NCBI GenBank assembly: GCA_041395945.1
Contig: JAWKZN010000002.1
Span: 868,001 to 932,000 of the forward strand
Direction: 5' to 3'
Length of the DNA stretch: 64,000 bases
Source: Pseudomonadales bacterium
GTDB taxonomy: Bacteria; Pseudomonadota; Gammaproteobacteria; Pseudomonadales; Azotimanducaceae
Part shown: positions 7,697 to 15,556 of the stretch, in pieces
How the letters are laid out: every line of letters begins with the position of its first letter
Numbering within the stretch: position 1 is the stretch's first letter
Translations under genes and position numbers: made by a program
Notes under the pieces: generated by a model
Database searches by the model: none
Told to the model about the DNA's origin: nothing
The model's input: only the letters and a program-made list of their open reading frames with translations

Positions 7697-10039
7697 TCAG
7701 TCGCCGAAGTTGTAGGTCAGGGTGGCATAGAAGGTTCTGGGCCTGACAGGCTGACCGAAACTCAAGGCGAAGGTGGCGAATGGCGTGGCCGACTCGTAAT
7801 AGACCTCATCGGTCGCGTTGCGCACACCGACACCGAGTTCCCATTCCCCGGCCGGAGAGTAGTAGGTGGCCATGAGATTGAGATTCCGATAGTCGTCGAT
7901 CAGCAGCTCTTCGATGTTCTCCGCACGGCTGTAATAGTCGTCTTTGGCCGCGTAGTCCGCCCGCAGGGCAAGACTTGATCCGTTATTGAAAGGAACTTCG
8001 TATTTCGCCATGAGCGACAGGGTCCAGTCCGGCGTATTCGGCAGGTCGCTGTGCTTGTCGATCACCACGGTGTTGGAGACGAGCACGCCTTTCAGGCTGT
8101 CGATCTTGTCATCCAGTAAACCGATATTGACGCCAACGGTCAGCCGTTCGGTCAGCAATGCGGATACCTCGAGCTCCAGACCGCTGATCGTTGCATCGCC
8201 GAGGTTCTCCTTGGTTGAAGAGGTGGCGACCGCGTCGCTGGATGCATTGATCTGCATGTCCTCGTAGTCCATCAGGAAAGCCGTGGCATTCAGACGCATG
8301 CGACCATCGAGCAGTGTCGTCTTGGCTCCGATCTCGTAATTTGTCACGTACTCGGGGTCGTAGTTCGGCAGGGGATCCGGGACGATTCCGGTGAATCGCG
8401 CGGCATAGCTGCCGTCGCGATAGCCTTCCGAGTAAATCGCATAGAGCATGATGTCGTCGTTCACATTCCAGGCCAGGGACACCAGAGGCGTGAACTCCTC
8501 TGTGCTGAGATCACCGGACTGATCGGAAATCGGGCCGATCCGACGCTCGGTAATCAGGTCGAAGCGTTTGTTGCTTTCCGTGTAACGCGCGCCGACAGTC
8601 AGCGTGAGTGCGTCGGTCAGATTGAAATTGATCTGACCGAACACGGCCTGGCTGTCGTTGTCGATGACCCGATCCAGATACTGGAAGAAGAAGTCCGGCG
8701 GCAGCGACAGCGGCGGAGCGAAGGAGATCTGGTTGAAGATCGCCTCGTTTCCTTCCTCTTCGAAGTAGTAGTAGCCGACCACGTAGTTCATGCGGCCGTC
8801 CAGCGCATCGCCGGAGATCTGGAACTCCTGCGACCACTGTTCCTGGGTGTATGCGTCGTGGTTGTTGTGGAACAGCAGATAGGGCGAAAAGTCGAGGTCG
8901 TTGAACAGGGCGATATCGAATTCCCGGTACGACGTGATGGATTTCAGCTCTACCGCGCCGAGCTGCCAGGTCGCGGCGAGATTACCCCCCCAGACCTCGA
9001 CCTTCTGTTTCGGACTGATCTGATCTCCGGCGTTGTTGAGATAGATCGAATTCACCTTGTAGGGATCGCCGGTGTTCCAGACCGGCCCGTAGCAGGCTGG
9101 ATTCGACGCCTGGCCGGCACCGGTGGTGCAGGATGCGGGGTTTCCGCTGTACAGCGCATTGAAGAACGCCGAGAACTGCTGAACCGGAGCCGCCTGGGTG
9201 ACGATTTCGCCATTGAATCCGCTGATACCGCCAATGGGGGATATCGCCCCGGGGGTTTCCTCAGCTTTTGAGTAGTCCGCAGCAAAGTCCAGGCTGAAGG
9301 TGTCGCTCAGATCCATGCGCAGGTTACCCCGCACACCCCAGATGTCGTCGCTGCCGAGTTTCAGATTGTGGTGCTGGACCGCTTTGACGTAGCCGTCCCT
9401 TTGCCGCTGAAATGCGCTGATCCGGGCTGCGATCCGATCGGTCAGCGGGACGTTCACCGTACCCTGGACTTCGAAGTAATCCTCCTCGCCACCGGATACC
9501 CGGACCGATCCGCCGAACTCGTCCGTCGGCCTTTTGGAGATGATGTTCACCGCACCGCCAATGGTGTTGCGCCCGAACAGCGTACCCTGGGGGCCGCGCA
9601 GCACTTCGATTCTCTCAATGTCGACGAGATCGAACACGCTGCCGATATTGCGCCCCATGTACACGCCGTCGAGATAGATGCCGACCGCCGGATCCTCCAC
9701 CGGGATGAAGTCGTTCTGACCCATGCCGCGGATGAAGACGACGGGAGATTTCACCCCGCTGGTACCGCCCGCAGCCTCGAAATGCACGTTGGGCACGACC
9801 TTGCCGATGGCGTCGATCTTCAGGCCGCCCTGCTCAGTCAGTTCCTCTCCGGTCAGTACCGACACGGCAACAGGGACCGACTGCAGGCCTTCCTCGCGCC
9901 TGCGTGCGGTGACCACGATCTCCTCCAGCGCCAGTCTGGAATCGCCATCCGCTGCGATGGCCGGCGCGGAAACCAGACTGCCGGCTGCCAGGCCGACGAA
10001 AACCAGAGCGGCAGCCGCTCTATCAATAGCAGAATTCAT
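7697..10039 (-). CDS. TonB-dependent outer membrane receptor
   Basis: Outer-membrane gated porin of 780 residues, importing a substrate with energy from TonB-ExbBD. It has a signal peptide (about residues 1-29, ending PAIAA), a TonB box (LEEIVVTARRR at about 38), a plug domain with the conserved LRGPQGTLFGRNTIGGAVN, and a long beta-barrel ending in an aromatic-rich strand (YATLTYNFGD), the normal outer-membrane terminus. It is the first gene of an operon with a small membrane protein, a DUF3604 protein and a MarR regulator. The substrate cannot be read from sequence; receptors of this type import siderophores, vitamins, glycans or other large molecules. Confidence 0.96.
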   Translation of the reverse strand: MNSAIDRAAAALVFVGLAAGSLVSAPAIAADGDSRLALEEIVVTARRREEGLQSVPVAVSVLTGEELTEQGGLKIDAIGKVVPNVHFEAAGGTSGVKSPVVFIRGMGQNDFIPVEDPAVGIYLDGVYMGRNIGSVFDLVDIERIEVLRGPQGTLFGRNTIGGAVNIISKRPTDEFGGSVRVSGGEEDYFEVQGTVNVPLTDRIAARISAFQRQRDGYVKAVQHHNLKLGSDDIWGVRGNLRMDLSDTFSLDFAADYSKAEETPGAISPIGGISGFNGEIVTQAAPVQQFSAFFNALYSGNPASCTTGAGQASNPACYGPVWNTGDPYKVNSIYLNNAGDQISPKQKVEVWGGNLAATWQLGAVELKSITSYREFDIALFNDLDFSPYLLFHNNHDAYTQEQWSQEFQISGDALDGRMNYVVGYYYFEEEGNEAIFNQISFAPPLSLPPDFFFQYLDRVIDNDSQAVFGQINFNLTDALTLTVGARYTESNKRFDLITERRIGPISDQSGDLSTEEFTPLVSLAWNVNDDIMLYAIYSEGYRDGSYAARFTGIVPDPLPNYDPEYVTNYEIGAKTTLLDGRMRLNATAFLMDYEDMQINASSDAVATSSTKENLGDATISGLELEVSALLTERLTVGVNIGLLDDKIDSLKGVLVSNTVVIDKHSDLPNTPDWTLSLMAKYEVPFNNGSSLALRADYAAKDDYYSRAENIEELLIDDYRNLNLMATYYSPAGEWELGVGVRNATDEVYYESATPFATFALSFGQPVRPRTFYATLTYNFGD

Positions 10040-10290
10040 GGACTCTCCCCGGGAAACAGATCTTTCGCTGGATGGAATGGCCGCGGCATTGCCCAGGCGA
10101 ATCCCATCCCCTGCTCTTCCGGCTGTTCGAACGACCCCAGCGTCCAGCCGGCACTACAGACAGCACATGATGTTGACTCTCTGTGCCAGCGTCAAATGCG
10201 TTTACACCACGTCGGCACCGAGGGTCGGGCCTCGAGGTATGAACGACCTGCACGCCGGCCAGTTGCAGCTGGCGGTTTCCTGTGTGGTGC
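10040..10290. other. Intergenic region upstream of TonB receptor
   Basis: Spacer between the minus-strand receptor start and the right repeat copy. It must hold the receptor operon promoter. I see no convincing sigma-70 boxes, palindrome or small gene in it, and no codon-usage signal on either strand beyond chance ORFs. Confidence 0.4.
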
Positions 10291-10393
10291 CGATTGAATC
10301 ACTGGCTGCGGCCGGTCCAACCCTGAGAGTCGTGAAAGTGTCATAAGCGCGGACTGGAGGGGAATCATCAGCTTCATCGACTACTCAACCGTC
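10291..10393. repeat. Right copy of ~103-bp imperfect direct repeat
   Basis: Same orientation as 4790-4894. The left two-thirds are similar but diverged (CGATTGAATC, GTCCAACCCT, TGAAAGTGTCA), and 10359-10393 is identical to 4860-4894. The G-run is two bases shorter here. This copy overlaps the ribosome binding region and first codons of the DUF4956 gene, so it appears to be the parental copy. Confidence 0.85.
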
Positions 10394-11047
10394 ATACGGG
10401 ACCTGATGATCAATTTCATCAGCCTGTACTTTTTCGCTTACGTGATCCTTTACCGGAAGTACCGGAACACGGAGATGTTCGTGTCCTGCGCTCTGTTCAA
10501 CGTGTTCGTGCTGCTGATCGTCATGTCCATCATCCGCACCGACTTCAATCTGGCGGTGGGGTTCGGCCTCTTCGCGCTGCTGTCGCTGATACAGGTGCGA
10601 AGTGCGCAGTTCACCAAGACGGAGACCGCCTATGTTTTCGGCGCGATCACCCTGGCGGTGATCAACGGGGCCGGCATATCAGATCTGAGTTTTGTGCTGA
10701 TCTGCAATTTCGTCGTTGTGCTGGCTTCCTGGTGCATCGGCAACTGGACTCTGGAGCATTCGGCCAATCTGATCACCGTGGACAACGTCCGCAAGATGTC
10801 GGTGACGCTGGACCACATTGCGGCGGAAGCTGTCGGAGACCGTGGAGTCATGGAGACGATGCTGGCCGAGCAGCTCGGTCATCCCATTCAGTCCTTCGAA
10901 ATCAGGAAAATCGACTATGTGAGAGATCTCGTGGAGCTTGCGGTGGTCTACGAACTGCCGGGAACCGACAAACCTCAGTTCGCCGCGAACGTACTCCTCG
11001 AGCCGAGCTTCGACCAGGCGCCGGATAACCCGGACAGGCTGGCTTAG
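10367..11047 (+). CDS. DUF4956 family membrane protein
   Basis: About 226 residues. Four hydrophobic segments lie in the first ~130 residues (around LMINFISLYFFAYVILY, VFVLLIVMSII, VGFGLFALLSLI and LSFVLICNFVVVLASW), followed by a soluble domain ending near LEPSFDQAP, the DUF4956 layout. The first ATG is at 10406, but the conserved-looking lead SFIDYSTVIRDL lies upstream of it in the same frame with no ATG/GTG/TTG. A strong GGAGG at 10356-10360 is 6 nt before an ATC at 10367, so I annotate an AUC start; 10406 is the conservative alternative. It is followed after 9 nt by a VTC-domain polyphosphate polymerase, a pairing common for DUF4956. Function unproven. Confidence 0.8.
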   Translation: MSFIDYSTVIRDLMINFISLYFFAYVILYRKYRNTEMFVSCALFNVFVLLIVMSIIRTDFNLAVGFGLFALLSLIQVRSAQFTKTETAYVFGAITLAVINGAGISDLSFVLICNFVVVLASWCIGNWTLEHSANLITVDNVRKMSVTLDHIAAEAVGDRGVMETMLAEQLGHPIQSFEIRKIDYVRDLVELAVVYELPGTDKPQFAANVLLEPSFDQAPDNPDRLA

Positions 11048-11056
11048 AGTCCGGCA

Positions 11057-11914
11057 ATGAATGGCCACAGGATCGCTCAGCCCGAACCGTCAAAGCGCAT
11101 TTCCGATCGGCGCTCGACGGCAGAAGCCGGTCTTGATTTCCGGATCCAGGGATTTCTGTCGATTACACTGGCACAGTGCAATGCGCTGGCAGCCATGCAG
11201 GACAGAGTCGACAACAAGTACCTGGTCGATCTGAACGAAGCCAGTGGTTTTCTGGATGCGATTCGAACAGGTTATACGGTTCTGGAAATCGACAATCGCC
11301 GCGAGTTTCGCTACAGCTCCTGCTACTACGATGATCGATACGCCTGCTACTTTGAACACCATCAGGGCCGTCGCCAGCGTCTCAAAGTCCGCACCAGGGA
11401 GTACGTCGACGGTGGTGGGCAGAAGTTCTTCGAAATCAAGCTCAAAGGCTCTCGCGGTAGAACCGTCAAGCACCGATGTCCGGCCGACGATCTGATTGTT
11501 TCGAAGGTCGCGGGTGAAGAGCTCGAACTGGTCAGGTCCCTGTATCGCAGTCAATACCATAAGGAGATGACCTTCGACCTGCGCCCGGCGCTGATCGTGC
11601 AGTACCGGCGCTGCACCCTCGTGGCGAGCGACGGCAGCGAGCGCGTGACAATCGATACCAGCCTGGGATTTTCCCGACCGGATGATCCCGACAGTCCGGT
11701 GCGTCTTGGCGAGCAGTTCATCGTGATCGAAACCAAATCCAGCAATGGCAAAGGCATCGCCAGCGACACACTGAAGACACTCCGGGTCAGAAAGGCATCG
11801 AAATGCTCGAAATACTGCATCGGTGTGAACCTTACGGGTGGTGTCACTAAAGGCAACAGCTTTCTGCCCGTGATCCGTCGCGCAAAGCAGTGTCTGGAGG
11901 AGGAGCGCGCTTGA
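11057..11914 (+). CDS. VTC-domain polyphosphate polymerase-like protein
   Basis: A 285-residue protein with the VTC triphosphate-tunnel fold that, in yeast Vtc4, makes polyphosphate from ATP. Visible tunnel features are basic and acidic strands: DRVDNKYLVD (Lys54), a strand with GRRQRLKVRTREY, FFEIKLKGSRGRTVKHR, VTIDTSLGF and FIVIETKSSNG near the end. It is a soluble domain without membrane helices. It sits between the DUF4956 membrane protein and an HlyD-like fusion protein, overlapping the latter by 4 nt, so polymer made here might be handed to a membrane complex. Whether the product is polyphosphate is inferred from family only. The start has only a weak ribosome binding site. Confidence 0.87.
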   Translation: MNGHRIAQPEPSKRISDRRSTAEAGLDFRIQGFLSITLAQCNALAAMQDRVDNKYLVDLNEASGFLDAIRTGYTVLEIDNRREFRYSSCYYDDRYACYFEHHQGRRQRLKVRTREYVDGGGQKFFEIKLKGSRGRTVKHRCPADDLIVSKVAGEELELVRSLYRSQYHKEMTFDLRPALIVQYRRCTLVASDGSERVTIDTSLGFSRPDDPDSPVRLGEQFIVIETKSSNGKGIASDTLKTLRVRKASKCSKYCIGVNLTGGVTKGNSFLPVIRRAKQCLEEERA

Positions 11915-13116
11915 GGAAGATCGATATCATCCTGCTCACGATCGGCGCCGTCGTTACCCTCTTGTGGGCCGTGTTCTCGAGCAAAGACGGCTACAAGAGC
12001 AGCAATGCAACCATCGTCGCGAGAAGCATCGCGCTGTTTGCCACTATGAATGGCCAGGTAATCAACGATCCCCCAGCCGTTGGCGCACGAATCAGCAGCA
12101 ACGAACTGCTGGCAAGGATCAGCAACAGTCGCTTCGACCGCAGCCGATTGACCGATTTCGAAAGTCAGGTTGTCTTTCTGGAGTCGGAAATCGCCAATCT
12201 GCGCGTACAACAGAAGGCCCTGGATGGGCTGCAGGCGAAGTTCGCACAGCAGGCGGCCGTCTACGCGGACTGGATGCTCGGAGACACCAGACTCAGGCGT
12301 AAGGAGTCATCGGCCCAGCATGATGTCGCGATGACGCGCAAGCGACTGGAAGATGAGGAAGTAAACAGAGCCCGTCAGCTCTATGAGAAGCAGCTGATCA
12401 GCGAAGTAGAAATGCAGATCGAAAAAACCCAGGCTGATATCGCAGCCGCCGAGGTGCGACTGAGCAGCGCGAATCTGGAGCGCAGTGCCCTGGTGCTGGA
12501 TTCCATGGGCCGCGACGGTCTGTTCGCGGACAGCACCTTTTCAGAAGACGGCGAAGCCAGCTACTGGGATCAGATGCGCGACAGTCTCCTCATTCGCGCG
12601 ATGGATAATCGGGGTAATCTTGCGAGACTCGAGTCCCAGCTGCAGCAGGCGAATACCCAGGCCCATGCAGAGCGCACCCGTGTCGATTCGAGTTACTCAG
12701 AGGAACATCGTGCGCCTTTCGACGGCAAAGTCAGTGCGCGTTTTGTTACTCAGGGTACCCGGGTTACGTCAGGATCAAACCTGCTGCAGATTCTGAACTG
12801 TACGGAGCCGGTCGCCATCGTACCGATTCCGGACAATCGGGTTTCCGAATTCGCAGTCGGTATGAAGGTGTCCATCTACCCCATCGATTCCGAACAGACG
12901 CTCTCCGGCCGGATCGAGTACATCAGCAGTGGCCCCATGCTGGAGGGAGACACTTCGATCCGCATCCAGCAGGAGTTCACGATGGAGGGGAACCGGGCCA
13001 TCGTCAGCATCGATGGCGACCCTGTGCCGGGCGAATCACTCCAGTCCTGCGAAACGGCCCGCGTCGCGGTTGCCATCATTCACACCAGCTCGCTGCTGGC
13101 TTCGCTCGGCTTCTGA
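11911..13116 (+). CDS. HlyD/EmrA-like membrane fusion protein
   Basis: About 401 residues. An N-terminal membrane anchor (about residues 4-24), then a barrel-sandwich/lipoyl half near VNGQVINDPPAVGARISSNE-like sequence, a long alpha-helical hairpin rich in Glu, Gln and Arg (about 70-260), and a second lipoyl half (EEHRAPFDGKVSARFVTQG) followed by a beta-barrel. This is the order of periplasmic adaptors such as HlyD, EmrA and Alg44-type subunits. A TTG start at 11911 is chosen: it gives a TTGA overlap with the VTC gene and has GGAGGAGG 6-8 nt upstream. A GTG at 11890 would translate the ribosome binding site. No transporter ATPase or permease is adjacent, so the partner is unknown. Confidence 0.8.
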   Translation: MRKIDIILLTIGAVVTLLWAVFSSKDGYKSSNATIVARSIALFATMNGQVINDPPAVGARISSNELLARISNSRFDRSRLTDFESQVVFLESEIANLRVQQKALDGLQAKFAQQAAVYADWMLGDTRLRRKESSAQHDVAMTRKRLEDEEVNRARQLYEKQLISEVEMQIEKTQADIAAAEVRLSSANLERSALVLDSMGRDGLFADSTFSEDGEASYWDQMRDSLLIRAMDNRGNLARLESQLQQANTQAHAERTRVDSSYSEEHRAPFDGKVSARFVTQGTRVTSGSNLLQILNCTEPVAIVPIPDNRVSEFAVGMKVSIYPIDSEQTLSGRIEYISSGPMLEGDTSIRIQQEFTMEGNRAIVSIDGDPVPGESLQSCETARVAVAIIHTSSLLASLGF

Positions 13117-13291
13117 CCACAGCCACTGATTCCGAAGTACGCCGATGTTCCGCGAACTGGTGGATAACCCCACCGTTTTCGCTTCCGCGCGTTGCCGTAT
13201 CGAAGTTGCTGTGGAGATTCGGGATCCGCACGATCGCCTGACCCGCTACAATCCAGACCTCAACTACCATAATGAGGGGGCGGCTGCCGGT

Positions 13292-14260
13292 ATGATCAGA
13301 TCAGTATTCTTGTTCGGCGCATTCGTCGTTTCATTCTCCGGCGCAATCCTCACTGCGCTCGTTCCTCTGGATGCCACTGCAGCTGGTGCTGTGTCCGATG
13401 GGACAGCCCCGGGTTACCGGCTCGTCCGCTACGGCGCAGCAGGCGCAGAAAAGCCGGGGCTGATCGACCCGGAGGGCGTGCTGCGGGACCTGTCTGCCCA
13501 CTTCGACGATTTCACACCCCGCACTCTTGGCGAACTGTCGCGGCTGAAAGACATCGACACTGCCAGCCTGCCCCGTGTGCCGGGAACACCGCGCCTGGGT
13601 TCGCCGGTGGCCCAGGTCGGTAAGATCCTCGCCGTCGGCTTCAATTATCGTGATCATGCCGAAGAGACCGGCACCCCCATTCCCACTGAACCGGTGCTGT
13701 TCATGAAAGCGGCTACGGCGCTGAGCGGCCCTTTCGATGACGTGATCACGCCCAGAGGTGCCACCGAGCTCGACTACGAAGTGGAACTGGCGGTAGTCAT
13801 CGGGCGCACCGCACGCTACATCCAGGCAGATCAGGCCCTGGCACACATCGCCGGCTTTGCCGTTGGCCACGATGTCTCAGAGCGCGCTTTCCAGAACAAG
13901 AGAGGGGGTCAGTTCGTGAAGGGCAAGAGCGCGGATACCTTTGCGCCGCTGGGACCCTGGCTGGTGACACCCGCCGCCCTCGGCGACCCGCAGAATCTGA
14001 CCATTCGCTCCACGGTCAACGGCGAACTTCGCCAGTCTTCGAACACCCGCCACATGATCTTCGGAGTCGCAGACATCGTCGCCTACATCAGCCAGTTCAT
14101 GACCCTGGAACCCGGCGATGTGATCTACACCGGCACACCTTCGGGGGTGGGAGCCGCACAGCAGCCGCCGGTCTTTCTCGCGCCGGGCGACATCGTCGAG
14201 CTCAGTATCGAAAAACTGGGTACCCAGAAGCAGCGGATTGCGGCAGCACCCGGAGCCTGA
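13292..14260 (+). CDS. Secreted fumarylacetoacetate hydrolase-family protein
   Basis: A 322-residue FAH-family protein; cytosolic relatives are hydrolases, decarboxylases or isomerases of 2-keto/enol acids. The catalytic part starts at GYRLVRYGAAGAEKPGLID, where most relatives begin, and has the metal-ligand segment LDYEVELAVVIG, HDVSERAFQ and GDVIYTGTPSGVG. Ahead of it is an extra ~50 residues with a hydrophobic stretch and an Ala-rich cleavage-like site (LDATAAGA), which look like a signal peptide. The ATG at 13292 is chosen over a longer 13145 reading because it has GAGGGGG upstream and starts the signal peptide. A periplasmic location would be unusual for this family. Substrate unknown. 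Confidence 0.82.
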   Translation: MIRSVFLFGAFVVSFSGAILTALVPLDATAAGAVSDGTAPGYRLVRYGAAGAEKPGLIDPEGVLRDLSAHFDDFTPRTLGELSRLKDIDTASLPRVPGTPRLGSPVAQVGKILAVGFNYRDHAEETGTPIPTEPVLFMKAATALSGPFDDVITPRGATELDYEVELAVVIGRTARYIQADQALAHIAGFAVGHDVSERAFQNKRGGQFVKGKSADTFAPLGPWLVTPAALGDPQNLTIRSTVNGELRQSSNTRHMIFGVADIVAYISQFMTLEPGDVIYTGTPSGVGAAQQPPVFLAPGDIVELSIEKLGTQKQRIAAAPGA

Positions 14261-14322
14261 CCGGCAGGGACGAGACGGCTCATGATCCAGCTCAGTCCGT
14301 CGCCGTCTGCGGAACCGACAGC

Positions 14323-15402
14323 GTGAATTCAGACGAACAGACGCAACGCCCGATCACAGTGCGCCGCCTGCGGGCTGCAGACGCCCGCTCACTCTCCGAG
14401 TGCTTTCGCCGCTGCTACGGCGAGACCTATCCGGCGGATATTTTTTACGACACCGGGAAGCTGCACGGGGCCATCGCGTCCGGACAACTGCGCTCGGTGG
14501 TCGCGGTCACTGCCGGAAACCGCGTCGTCGGCCACACGGGCCTCACCATCCGTCATCCCCAGGCGCGTGCGATCGAAGCCGGTAACACCATCGTGGATCC
14601 CGACTACCGGGGCCATGGCCTGCTGGGTCGGCTGGGCGCGGCCCTGACCGATCTGTGCAGCAGCGCCGGTTATATCGGTTACCTCCACTACCCCACCACC
14701 GCTCACGACATCATGCAGAAGCGTTCGGTCAGCGGCGGCGGGGTGGAGACCGGCATCATGCTCGGCTACATACCGGCGGAAACCGACTACCGCGCAGTCG
14801 ATCGCCAGCAGGGGCGACTGGCTGCGACGGTGGTCTACCAGCCCATGCCGGGGGCCGCCGCTCCACTGCGGGAAGGCGAAAAGGACGGCTCCACACCCGC
14901 GCCCACAAGTGAACTGTCGCCGACGCCACCCTCGTCGCTCAGAGTCTGTCATGCACCCGCACGATACAGGACGCTGCTGGAAACACTGTTCGCGGCAACC
15001 GCACTGTCCCGGAATTTTCTGCCTGGAGATGCCGTGTGGAAACCTGTCAGCGACATCCGCCACCAGTTTTATCCCCGGCGCGGGCTGCTGCAGTTATATC
15101 TGCAGTCGAGCGGCGCAGATCTGGTCGACCGGGTTCTGTCACTGTGCGGACAGACGCAGCCTGCGATCGTCCACGCGGATCTCCCGCTGGATGATCCGGG
15201 AATCGACGCCACTGTAGATGCACTGATCGGGCTGGGCTTCCGCTTCTGCGCCCTGCTTCCTGAATTTGCTCATACTGACCTTCTGCGGATGCAGTGGCTG
15301 ACTGGAACCGATCCCCGACTGCATGCTCCTTCCCTCGCCAATCCGGACGCCCGGGCGCTGCTGGAGGTGATCAACGCGGATCATCAGGGAGCCTGCGACT
15401 AA
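14323..15402 (+). CDS. GNAT-family N-acetyltransferase-like protein
   Basis: A 359-residue protein from a GTG start. The first ~150 residues read as a GNAT fold: ITVRRLRAADARSLSECF, a central beta strand, and the acetyl-CoA loop region VDPDYRGHGLLGRLGAAL, where RGHGLLGRL corresponds to the pyrophosphate-binding motif. The rest is unassigned, with a low-complexity linker (about 185-205) and a second domain that contains PDARALLEVINADHQGA at its end. It may be a double-GNAT protein with a degenerate second half. It stands alone between the FAH-like gene and a CRP-like box. Substrate unknown. Confidence 0.72.
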   Translation: MNSDEQTQRPITVRRLRAADARSLSECFRRCYGETYPADIFYDTGKLHGAIASGQLRSVVAVTAGNRVVGHTGLTIRHPQARAIEAGNTIVDPDYRGHGLLGRLGAALTDLCSSAGYIGYLHYPTTAHDIMQKRSVSGGGVETGIMLGYIPAETDYRAVDRQQGRLAATVVYQPMPGAAAPLREGEKDGSTPAPTSELSPTPPSSLRVCHAPARYRTLLETLFAATALSRNFLPGDAVWKPVSDIRHQFYPRRGLLQLYLQSSGADLVDRVLSLCGQTQPAIVHADLPLDDPGIDATVDALIGLGFRFCALLPEFAHTDLLRMQWLTGTDPRLHAPSLANPDARALLEVINADHQGACD

Positions 15403-15433
15403 TTATCAGCGCCGCAGTGGTTCCCTGGCAGCC

Positions 15434-15449
15434 TGTGACACCCGTCACA
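15434..15449. promoter_or_regulatory. Perfect CRP/Vfr-type box
   Basis: TGTGA-N6-TCACA, exact match to the core consensus of the cAMP receptor protein family, 108 nt upstream of the coiled-coil gene start and 32 nt after the preceding stop. In a 64-kb random sequence fewer than 0.1 such matches are expected. Direction of action (activation of the downstream gene) is inferred. Confidence 0.7.
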
Positions 15450-15556
15450 CTCTGACAGAGAGCCGGGGGAGCGTTCCGTCCAGCTGAGAACTGCTTGGTG
15501 GTCTGTCTGAGACGACTGGGCAAACATCATGGATCTGGCCTCCAAAGATCGGACTC

